Assembly (NCBI GenBank): GCA_003159055.1
Contig: PMLH01000334.1
Coordinates: forward strand, 1-10,444
DNA: 10,444 bases
Direction of reading: 5' to 3'
Source: Myxococcales bacterium
GTDB lineage: Bacteria; Myxococcota; Polyangia; Fen-1088
A model generated the notes under the pieces. That model did no database searches. It saw only the letters and a program-made list of their open reading frames with translations, and was not told the origin of the DNA. A program made the translations under genes and the position numbers. Shown here in pieces: positions 1 to 6,095 of the stretch (its first letter is position 1; each line of letters starts with the position of its first letter).

Positions 1-656
1 CGCACACGCGCGGGCAAAATCTCGCCCACCCGACCGCCGACGGCATCGAGCGCCGCAACGACGATCTTCTCGACCGTCCGCCCCGGCACCTTGTCCACCA
101 ACGGGTAGCGCGACCGAATGCCCAGCGCTCCCTCCTCCCCGACCATCGCCGTGACGTTGCTCGGGTGCACGAGCTGGTGCTCGCCGTCCGCCGTCCGCCG
201 CAAGCTGCCGGCCAGCGCGACATGGGCTCCCTTCGCGTAGGCTTTGCTCATGCCCGCGTTGGGGCGAAACCACCGCGCGCGCAGCAGCGCCCCGTCTTGC
301 TCGACGATGACGTCCAGCATGCGACGAAAGAACTTGTGCACACGCGCGACCGTTGCGCGCACCACCACCGGCGTTCCCGCTGGAACGCTCGCCAACTCGC
401 TAAGCCTGCAAACGCGCCGATAGTCATCGTAGGCACGCGGAAAGAAATAGACCAGGTCGCGCACACTCGCGATCCCGCGCTCGGCCAATCGCGCGGCCGT
501 CACCTTGCCAGCGCCCGGCAACCTGTCGATCGTGTCGGCGGGCGCAACCGCTCGGCCGCCCGAGCCGCCCCTACCTGAAGGTGAACCTGAGTTGGTAGTC
601 GCAGATCGAATAGACGTCGCCCTCTTCAATCTTTCGCGCCTCGATACGCTCGCCAT
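1..656 (-). CDS. recG: ATP-dependent DNA helicase RecG, N-terminal part (runs off left edge)
   Basis: RecG remodels stalled replication forks and Holliday junctions in the cytoplasm. About 218 N-terminal residues are visible; the helicase motor lies outside the window. Reading right to left, a helix-hairpin-helix-like LPGAGKVTAARLAERGI is followed by DLVYFFPRAYDDY, then the wedge/OB-fold with a FRRMLDV strand, LLRARWFRPN, a GAHVALAGSL strand and HQLVHPSN, and finally YPLVDKVPGRTVEKIV. This order and these motifs match the RecG wedge domain. The frame is closed upstream by a TGA at 714-716. The only ATG before the conserved part is at 656-654, inside the FHA gene, which gives an approximately 46-residue Ser/Arg/Gly-rich leader and an 86-bp overlap. 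A TTG at 629 with GAGG nine bases upstream is an alternative start. It is the last visible gene of the minus-strand run and is probably translated from the same message as FHA. The family call is firm; the start is uncertain. Confidence 0.87.
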   Translation of the reverse strand, partial: MASVSRRERLKRATSIRSATTNSGSPSGRGGSGGRAVAPADTIDRLPGAGKVTAARLAERGIASVRDLVYFFPRAYDDYRRVCRLSELASVPAGTPVVVRATVARVHKFFRRMLDVIVEQDGALLRARWFRPNAGMSKAYAKGAHVALAGSLRRTADGEHQLVHPSNVTAMVGEEGALGIRSRYPLVDKVPGRTVEKIVVAALDAVGGRVGEILPARV

Positions 657-1182
657 TGAAATCGATGCCGTTGGTCGATCCGAGATCCTTGATGTAGTAA
701 GCGCCGGCGCGCCTCACCACAGCGGCATGCTTGCGCGAGATGTTCCCGTCGCGGATGGGTAGATCCGAGGTCTTCGCCCCGCGACCGATGATGAATTGGT
801 CTTTGTCGATGATGTATTTCTGATTGCCAAAGAGCAGATACAGAGGCGGCGCGGCCCGCCCGCCGGGCTCGGCGACGGCTGGCGGAACCGACACCGAGGC
901 TGCTGGGGGCAAGGGCGGCCGCCCCGCAAAGTGCGCGGTCCTGCGCGCGGCGGGCAACGGCGGCGGCACGGCAGGTCGAGAAGGATCCGGAACGAAGAGC
1001 CCCGAGGGTTGAGCGTCCGTGTCGGGACCGACCAGGTAGCCGTTCTGCTCTGCAAAGGCACGCATCGCCTCGTTGACCAGATCATCAACCCCGCGATCCA
1101 TGGCCTCGGACATTTGCTCGAACATCTGCCAGATCACGTCCGTGCAGTAAAAATGACGCAGCGTCTTGCGATTCGGGTCCAT
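571..1182 (-). CDS. FHA-domain protein with ribbon-helix-helix-like N-terminus
   Basis: A 203-residue cytoplasmic protein with no signal peptide or membrane segment. Residues about 8-46 (RHFYCTDVIWQMFEQMSEAM, then DDLVNEAMRAF) resemble a CopG/ribbon-helix-helix fold: a short strand, two helices and the DxLVNEAM pattern. Residues 50-113 are a Pro/Ala-rich linker. Residues 114-203 form an FHA domain with IIGRG (132-135), ISRKHAAV (148-155) and the LGSTNG turn (167-172). All the usual phosphothreonine-binding residues are present: Arg134, Ser149, Arg150, His152 and Asn171. FHA domains read Ser/Thr kinase output, and myxobacteria are rich in such kinases, but no kinase is visible here. The gene lies 43 bp after the HEAT lipoprotein gene, and its end overlaps the likely recG start. 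No clear Shine-Dalgarno precedes the ATG. FHA is certain from motifs; RHH is an inference from pattern, and partner and target are unknown. Confidence 0.93.
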   Translation of the reverse strand: MDPNRKTLRHFYCTDVIWQMFEQMSEAMDRGVDDLVNEAMRAFAEQNGYLVGPDTDAQPSGLFVPDPSRPAVPPPLPAARRTAHFAGRPPLPPAASVSVPPAVAEPGGRAAPPLYLLFGNQKYIIDKDQFIIGRGAKTSDLPIRDGNISRKHAAVVRRAGAYYIKDLGSTNGIDFNGERIEARKIEEGDVYSICDYQLRFTFR

Positions 1183-1225
1183 GGGGATTGTTGGTCTTTA
1201 CTCTACCCTGTGCCGTGGCAAACGA

Positions 1226-2527
1226 TTACTTTCCTTTGTTTCCGAGCAGCGCAGCCACGCGCCTTGCCTCTGCTCCGACGGTCATTCCAACAGGGAAACC
1301 CTTGATCGTTGCCTTGTCCTGGGCAAGTTTCAGCAAAGCGGCCGCTTCGTCAGTTCCCCCCATGTGGCCATTCTGAGCGGCCGATACCGGAGCCTCAAGT
1401 GCGAGCACGGCCGACATGCGGGCCAGAGGCGATGGGGAAGCCAACGCCGCCACAACCTGCGCCTTGGCTTTGAGGCCGAGTTTGGAAATGTCCTTCACCA
1501 AGAAATCCACGACATCTTCCCGCTTGAAGGAAAGCTTGGCGGGAAATGCTTCCAGGGCCGGAACAATGGCGTCGGCCTTGCCAACCTCCAGAGCCGCCTC
1601 GTGGGCGCGGTAGCGAACGATATCGTTCTTGTCTTCAGCGATGATGCGCAGAAGCCCCGTTTGCGCCTCGTGTCCACCGATCTTCTCGATCACACCGAAG
1701 GCCTCACCGCGCAGTTCTTTGTTAGCCTTCGGATCGGCGGCGATTTTCAAAGCTATCGGCAGCACAGTCGGAAAGCGTGACTGCTGCAACGCCTTGGCCG
1801 CCGCAATGGAATCCTCGGGTGCCCCCTTCTGCATCCTGTCCGACAGGAAGGCGGTCACCGCCGGACCGCCCAGCATCCCCAACGAAAGCCACATGTCGTT
1901 GGGGACGACCTTGCCTGGCGTCATGCGTCCAATCAGCGCGGTACCGCCTTTGTCCCGCATGGCACCGTCGCCCACCTTGACGAGCAGCTCTGCCAACCCG
2001 CGATAGGGCGCCTTGGGATTGCCGAGCAGTCGCACCAGCATCGGTCCCGAGGGTGTCCCGATGGCCGACAGCATCTTGTCCGCCGAATGTCTCCCGCCCG
2101 AGAAGCGACCATCGACGAGGTCCTTTTCGATGGAAGCAAGCAGAACCCCGTCGATGCGCTTCTGCTCCTCGGGCGGTGCGTAGGCGCGCATGCTGAAAAG
2201 CCCATCGCGGGCGTCGCGCACCTTGGGCAACTGAGGGCTCGACATGCCCTTTATGTAGAGCTCCATCAAGGTCTTGAGAATCTCCCAACGCTCGCCCGCA
2301 GGAATGCCGTCCATAATCTCGTCGACCTTTTCCGGCCGTCCGATGTCGACCAGCGCCGCCGCCGCCTCCGCGCGAAGGCTGGCGGGGACATTGGCGCTTC
2401 GAAGCGCAGCTTCGATTTTTTCCGGGCCCTTCTCGGTGCCCTTCCAGGTCTGAATTCTGTCAGAGGTAGCGTTTTCGCACGCTGCCGCTGCCAGCCCAAG
2501 CACGACAACCAGCGCAAGAGATCTCAT
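1226..2527 (-). CDS. HEAT-repeat lipoprotein
   Basis: 433 residues. The N-terminus (Met-Arg-Ser, then a hydrophobic stretch ending LAAAAC at 12-17) looks like a lipoprotein signal with Cys17 as the lipidated residue. The lipobox has Ala at -3, so it is acceptable but not ideal. The mature protein is almost entirely paired alpha-helices in HEAT/armadillo-like units, for example around 50-78, 147-190, 210-250, 255-297, 302-328 and 333-365. Typical lines are AEAAAALVDIG, GEAFGVIEKIGG and RYRAHEAALEVG. HEAT repeats act as protein-binding scaffolds; no catalytic motif is visible. It probably sits on the periplasmic face of the inner or outer membrane; Glu follows Cys17 and there is no Asp at +2. 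It lies 12 bp after the phosphodiesterase gene and 43 bp before the FHA gene, so one transcript is likely. The specific role is unknown. Confidence 0.88.
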   Translation of the reverse strand: MRSLALVVVLGLAAAACENATSDRIQTWKGTEKGPEKIEAALRSANVPASLRAEAAAALVDIGRPEKVDEIMDGIPAGERWEILKTLMELYIKGMSSPQLPKVRDARDGLFSMRAYAPPEEQKRIDGVLLASIEKDLVDGRFSGGRHSADKMLSAIGTPSGPMLVRLLGNPKAPYRGLAELLVKVGDGAMRDKGGTALIGRMTPGKVVPNDMWLSLGMLGGPAVTAFLSDRMQKGAPEDSIAAAKALQQSRFPTVLPIALKIAADPKANKELRGEAFGVIEKIGGHEAQTGLLRIIAEDKNDIVRYRAHEAALEVGKADAIVPALEAFPAKLSFKREDVVDFLVKDISKLGLKAKAQVVAALASPSPLARMSAVLALEAPVSAAQNGHMGGTDEAAALLKLAQDKATIKGFPVGMTVGAEARRVAALLGNKGK

Positions 2528-2539
2528 GGTCCGCGAATG

Positions 2540-3352
2540 TTAGCCAGCCACGGATCGCACGGTCAAGCGCAACGCTGCGCGCGCCGCGGCCGGATCGTTG
2601 GTGATAATGGCGTCGACGCCCATCTCCGCCAAGGCTCGGATGCGCGCCGGATCGTCGACTGTCCAGACATTGACGGCGTAGCCGCGACGGTGCCACCGAC
2701 GGACAGCCTCGATTGTGCACAGCGTCTGGTGGGGATGTACCGCGGCCGGGTCAAGCGCGGGCAGCACGAAATCCGTCCGCAGAGGCCAGGGCCGCTGGAA
2801 GCGACGAGGTTTTTCGAACAGCAGCCCACACGGGACGGAGAGGTGTCGCGTGCGCCACAACCAGACTGCGGCTGGGCTGAAGGACGAAACCAGCACCCGC
2901 GCCGCAGCGCCCGCCCGAGCCACGACCTCTGCGACACCAGCGACCAAAGCAGCGCAGCCCAAGGGCCAAAGTCCGTCGTACTTGATTTCCACGTTGATGA
3001 GCGCGTCCGGTCCGCAGGTTTCCAGAACGTCCGCCAGCGTCGGAATCTGCCCCCCGCCTTGAAGTCGGACCTCGCGCAGCGCCGCCAAGCTCAGATCCGC
3101 GATGCGCTCGGGTCTTTCTGCGAGCCGAAGTAAATCGCCGTCGTGGAACACCACGATGTCCCCCGACCGACAGCGCTGGACGTCAAGCTCGACGCCGTCC
3201 GCACCGTCAGCCATCGCACGCTGGAAAGCCGCGAGCGTGTTCTCGGTCACGTGTGCGCTTGCTCCGCGATGCCCGAGAAGAAGCGGCCCCCCGTCCGCAC
3301 CGGCGTCGGACCGGCGCTTCCAGGTTCTCGGGCGATTCGATTCCGCCGCCAT
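2540..3352 (-). CDS. Glycerophosphodiester phosphodiesterase (GDPD family)
   Basis: Hydrolyses glycerophosphodiesters from phospholipid headgroup turnover to glycerol-3-phosphate and an alcohol, using a metal in a TIM barrel. The 270 residues carry the full family signature: LLLGHRGAS (24-32; His28 and Arg29), ENTLAAF (37-43), GVELDVQ (53-59; Glu55 and Asp57 bind metal), VVFHD (67-71; His70 is the second catalytic His), IPTLADVL (103-110), LINVEIK (118-124; Glu122) and the C-terminal NVWTVDDP and GVDAIITNDP. There is no signal peptide: the first 20 residues are charged and polar, so it is probably cytoplasmic, like UgpQ rather than periplasmic GlpQ. Length is normal for the bacterial short form. 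It is the first gene of the minus-strand run and is divergent from the lipoprotein gene at 3404. No Shine-Dalgarno is visible. The substrate preference cannot be read from the sequence. Confidence 0.95.
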   Translation of the reverse strand: MAAESNRPRTWKRRSDAGADGGPLLLGHRGASAHVTENTLAAFQRAMADGADGVELDVQRCRSGDIVVFHDGDLLRLAERPERIADLSLAALREVRLQGGGQIPTLADVLETCGPDALINVEIKYDGLWPLGCAALVAGVAEVVARAGAAARVLVSSFSPAAVWLWRTRHLSVPCGLLFEKPRRFQRPWPLRTDFVLPALDPAAVHPHQTLCTIEAVRRWHRRGYAVNVWTVDDPARIRALAEMGVDAIITNDPAAARAALRLTVRSVAG

Positions 3353-3363
3353 GACGAGCCGGG

Positions 3364-3369
3364 TTTATA
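3364..3369 (-). promoter_or_regulatory. Candidate -10 element for the minus-strand operon
   Basis: On the minus strand this reads TATAAA, the only good -10-like hexamer between the two divergent genes. It lies about 11 bases before the phosphodiesterase ATG at 3352, so transcription would start only about five bases before that ATG. This fits the absence of a Shine-Dalgarno sequence. I see no matching -35 hexamer. It is a weak call by inspection only. Confidence 0.25.
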
Positions 3370-3393
3370 GCGCGAGGGAAGGTCCCCGCGCTA
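3368..3393. promoter_or_regulatory. Hyphenated palindrome in the divergent promoter region
   Basis: TAGCGCG (3368-3374) is matched by CGCGCTA (3387-3393). Inside it, GGGA (3376-3379) matches TCCC (3383-3386) around AGG, with one unpaired A at 3375. This gives 11 paired positions in a 26-bp element located in the middle of the 51 bp between two divergent starts. It could be an operator serving both directions. The TAAACT at 3392-3397 is a weak -10 candidate for the plus-strand gene and overlaps its right arm. No regulator family is assigned. Confidence 0.4.
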
Positions 3394-3403
3394 AACTTCG
3401 CGC

Positions 3404-5785
3404 ATGCATCGAATCTTCGCCAGACTCGGACTCGTCGCCCTGCTCGGCTTGACCGCGGTGTCTGGCTGCGCACACGGAATTGCAGCGAGGGCTCTCAAGC
3501 TTAGCCCGGCTGCACAGGCCCTTGCCCGCGAGGCCGGCGCCCTGCCCGCCATCACCGCCGAAGAGGACTACTTCGAAGCCAAGCTTCTCTACCAAGCCGT
3601 GCCCGAAGGAGCCGACGAACGCTCGCGACTGCGTGGAAAGCTCCTCGAATACCTCATGGGACCGCTTGCGACTTTGGATGCCGAACGGCTCCGAAAGAAA
3701 CCAGGGTTGCTCGGCACGGAAGACGACTTCGAGCGCCTGCACGACTCCTTCCGCGATGCGCTCGAGCTCTTCTCTGCGAGCTCGCTGTGGACGCCGGGTG
3801 GACTGCCTCTTGGCGAGCGAGAGCGGTCCTTGCTCCGAGGAGCGGCCCAGCTCGTGTTGGCCGCGTACTCTCCGCGCGGCAACGAGCTCCCCGTCGCCAC
3901 GGCTCTGTTCGCGCTGCAAGTCGCGGAGCCCACCAACGGCGAATGGGCATCGCGCCTCGACGAGGTCCTATCGTGGCTCGACACCGGCTCGCAGATCGGT
4001 GCCGCCCAGAACGGCCCCCATCGCCTTGCCAGCACGATTGAGGTGCTCGAATCGATCGCCACCGTGTGGCCGGCGCCTGCGGTGCTGGAACGCTTGAGCA
4101 AGCTCTACCTCGACAAGCAAGAACGTGTAAGCGGATTCTTGCGCAAGCCGATCGTCGAAGGAGCGCGTGGCCTTCTGAGCGAGCTGCTCCTCGACACCGA
4201 AGCGTTGTCGGCGATGTCGGTGTCGGCTGCGGCCATCTATTTGCGGTGTGGGCAATTCGCCAAGGCCCGCGAAGCGAGCAACCATTTCGCCGCCCGGCCA
4301 GGGGACGATCCGGATTTCCGGCAATTGATTGTTGCCGTTGTCGCCAGCGACGCGAAGCCATCGGACTATCTGGCGCTCGCGCGTCGGCTGTTGCCACGCA
4401 ACGACCTTTTGCGCGGGACCTCGACCGACCGGATCGATCCGGTAGCCGCGCTCGGCGTCCTGCAGCGCGCGCTCCTCGCCTACCCCACCGACCCCGACCT
4501 GCTCGTGCTGGCCTCGCGCGTGGCCCGCATGCTGTCGCAGCCGCTGCTCTCGCTGCGCTACCTCGACGAGGCTTCCGCCGCGCTCACGACACGCAAGGTT
4601 GGAACCGATTCTCTCGGCGACTTGGCCGCGGAACGGATGGAGCTTGCGTTCCTGCGCCTCAAGATGCACATCGATCCCGACCGCATGGCGGAGGTCGAAC
4701 ACGAGGCAGACCGCCTGCGCAGGGAATTTGCCGAGGCACGTGGGCGATTCGGTGCCGCGCGCTTCAAGCTGGACGACAACGACATCGATTACCTCGTCGC
4801 TGGTGGCTTGGTCGACGCGGGACAAGTCGAAGCGGCGGCCCCGCTGCTTCTGCGCGCCCATCACGGCGGCGACGCGGCGGTAGACGTGACCCGACAGCTT
4901 GCCAATCTGTCGCTCAAGCGCGGCGAGCCACAGAAAGCCATCGCCATTTTGCAGCAGGCTCTCGACTTCCGCGAGCGGAACGCCCCTGCCGAAGACACCA
5001 TCCCCTACGTCGAAGGGCAGGCGAGACTTTCGTTCCTGCTCGGGAACGCCTACGACGTCAGCTCCAGCCCGGGTGGGGCGCGAAAGGCCTGGACGGCGGC
5101 GGCGCGCGGATGGGAACGCCTCATGCTGGAGCAGCTGCGTCGGAAGAACCTCTCCTCGTCGGCTGAGGCCACCTTCGAAGTTGGACGGCTGTACTATTTG
5201 CTCGGCCGCCGTGAAGAAGGGCTGCGAAAGTTCGACGAAGCCATCGCCCAGGACGAAGACCGGGACCAGTCCTACCTGGACGCCATCGCCTTTTTGGTTC
5301 AGCGGGGCGAGACGGAGGCCGCCGTCGATATCTACCGACGTGCGCTCGCCAAGCCTGGACGGTCCATCTCGGAGTACGTCAAGGTCTACGCCTCGTTGTG
5401 GATTGCCGATCTCACCCGGCGCAGCAGCAACGCGCCCGACGTCGGCTCGCTCAACTACCTGCACGCCATCGCCGACCGCAAAGTCATGTTGCGCGCGCCG
5501 AGGTCTGCGCCCTGGTACACCGAGCTAGCAAAATACGCCGTCGGCCAAATCGACTATCCCACGCTGCTTGCCAAGGCCGACACCAGCGGAAAACGGGCCG
5601 AGGCCTATTTTTACGAGGCCATGCGCCGCCTGTCGAACGGGCAACGCGACGAAGCCCACGCTCTGTGGAGCAAGGTCGTCGAAACCAAGATGCTCTCCTT
5701 CTTCGAATTCGAAATGGCGTCGCGCTATCTGCGAACCGGCGCGCCAGCCAGGCCGGAAGTCGTCGACAACAACGAGGTGATCTAG
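3404..5785 (+). CDS. Large TPR-like repeat lipoprotein of unknown function
   Basis: 793 residues. A lipoprotein signal is clear: MHR, a hydrophobic stretch, then VSGC at 19-22 with Cys22 as lipidation site. The rest is helical with degenerate tetratricopeptide-like units, clearest around residues 275-298 (AAIYLRCGQFAKAREA), 498-520 (ANLSLKRGEPQKAIAIL), 588-615 (FEVGRLYYLLGRREEGL), 628-648 and 735-782 (SNGQRDEAHALWSKVVE). No enzymatic motif is seen. Such proteins usually act as scaffolds or docking surfaces on the outer or inner membrane; that is family knowledge, not evidence of a role here. The gene stands alone, divergent from the phosphodiesterase operon and followed 11 bp after its stop by a hairpin. 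The start is set by the signal peptide; there is no visible Shine-Dalgarno, and a weak -10 (TAAACT, 3392-3397) would allow a near-leaderless message. The reading frame is intact throughout. Confidence 0.9.
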   Translation: MHRIFARLGLVALLGLTAVSGCAHGIAARALKLSPAAQALAREAGALPAITAEEDYFEAKLLYQAVPEGADERSRLRGKLLEYLMGPLATLDAERLRKKPGLLGTEDDFERLHDSFRDALELFSASSLWTPGGLPLGERERSLLRGAAQLVLAAYSPRGNELPVATALFALQVAEPTNGEWASRLDEVLSWLDTGSQIGAAQNGPHRLASTIEVLESIATVWPAPAVLERLSKLYLDKQERVSGFLRKPIVEGARGLLSELLLDTEALSAMSVSAAAIYLRCGQFAKAREASNHFAARPGDDPDFRQLIVAVVASDAKPSDYLALARRLLPRNDLLRGTSTDRIDPVAALGVLQRALLAYPTDPDLLVLASRVARMLSQPLLSLRYLDEASAALTTRKVGTDSLGDLAAERMELAFLRLKMHIDPDRMAEVEHEADRLRREFAEARGRFGAARFKLDDNDIDYLVAGGLVDAGQVEAAAPLLLRAHHGGDAAVDVTRQLANLSLKRGEPQKAIAILQQALDFRERNAPAEDTIPYVEGQARLSFLLGNAYDVSSSPGGARKAWTAAARGWERLMLEQLRRKNLSSSAEATFEVGRLYYLLGRREEGLRKFDEAIAQDEDRDQSYLDAIAFLVQRGETEAAVDIYRRALAKPGRSISEYVKVYASLWIADLTRRSSNAPDVGSLNYLHAIADRKVMLRAPRSAPWYTELAKYAVGQIDYPTLLAKADTSGKRAEAYFYEAMRRLSNGQRDEAHALWSKVVETKMLSFFEFEMASRYLRTGAPARPEVVDNNEVI

Positions 5786-5796
5786 TCCCCGCCCGT

Positions 5797-5840
5797 GTAT
5801 GGTTTGGGGCCGGCAGACCCCCAAAGTTGCCAAATCATAC
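5797..5840 (+). terminator. Hairpin with two competing stems after the TPR lipoprotein gene
   Basis: GTATGGTTTGG (5797-5807) can pair with CCAAATCATAC (5830-5840) over 11 positions, one being a G-U pair. Alternatively TTTGGGG (5803-5809) pairs perfectly with CCCCAAA (5819-5825) around a nine-base loop. The two stems share bases 5803-5807, so they exclude each other. The element begins 11 bp after the stop codon of the lipoprotein gene. No T-run follows, so it is not a classical intrinsic terminator; it may protect or process the 3' end. Confidence 0.4.
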
Positions 5841-5890
5841 CTGTTGATATGCCTCGGCCAGACGAAGATCCGCAGCCTGAGCAATATCGG

Positions 5891-5921
5891 TTGACCGACC
5901 CAGCGCACTGTGTGCTACATA
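5891..5921 (+). promoter_or_regulatory. Sigma70-like promoter for tRNA-Cys
   Basis: TTGACC (5891-5896) resembles a -35 box. TACATA (5916-5921) preceded by TGC resembles an extended -10 box. The 19-base spacer is longer than ideal, which the extended -10 could offset. The expected start near 5928 is about 11 bases before the tRNA. The bases between the upstream hairpin and this promoter (5841-5890) show nothing else. Confidence 0.5.
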
Positions 5922-5938
5922 CAAAGGGTTTCTATCAG

Positions 5939-6010
5939 GGTGCCGTGGCCAAGTGGTAAGGCAAGGGTCTGCAAAACCCTTATTCCCCGGTTCAAATCCG
6001 GGCGGCACCT
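5939..6010 (+). tRNA. tRNA-Cys (GCA)
   Basis: A full cloverleaf can be drawn by hand. The acceptor stem is GGTGCCG (5939-5945) with CGGCACC (6003-6009), seven perfect pairs. The D arm is GCC/GGC around an AAGTGGTAA loop. The anticodon stem AGGGT/ACCCT encloses the loop CTGCAAA, giving anticodon GCA. The T arm is CCCGG/CCGGG around TTCAAAT. The discriminator base is T (6010), as expected for cysteine tRNA. CCA is not encoded, so it must be added after transcription. No T-rich terminator follows before the next gene at 6096, so read-through is possible. Confidence 0.97.
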
Positions 6011-6071
6011 CGAAAGCACCGTCGGGCTCGCCCCGGAGGTAGCCCACTTCGAAAAAGCATGTCTCCCCTAG

Positions 6072-6095
6072 GTTGGTAGACCGGTCTACATCAAC
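6072..6095. promoter_or_regulatory. Perfect 14-bp palindrome touching a start codon
   Basis: GTAGACCGGTCTAC (6076-6089) is a perfect palindrome. GTTG (6072-6075) and CAAC (6092-6095) extend it by four pairs, with an extra AT on the right side. The element ends one base before the ATG at 6096. The TAGACC/GGTCTA half-sites resemble those bound by some TetR-family repressors (the NemR type has spaced half-sites of this kind). It could be an operator, or in RNA a hairpin that hides the start. There is no Shine-Dalgarno here. Confidence 0.5.

Noticed and set aside
2087..3133. 348-codon plus-strand ORF opposite the HEAT and phosphodiesterase genes
   Set aside because: It crosses two well-supported minus-strand genes and shows no motif; it is an antisense shadow.
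3968..5464. 498-codon minus-strand ORF opposite the TPR lipoprotein gene
   Set aside because: It lies wholly inside the lipoprotein gene on the opposite strand and has no signal peptide or recognised motif. Long antisense ORFs are expected where codons are GC-rich.
6024..6045. GGGCT/AGCCC inverted repeat after the tRNA as a terminator
   Set aside because: Only five pairs with a 12-base loop and no T-run after it; too weak to call.
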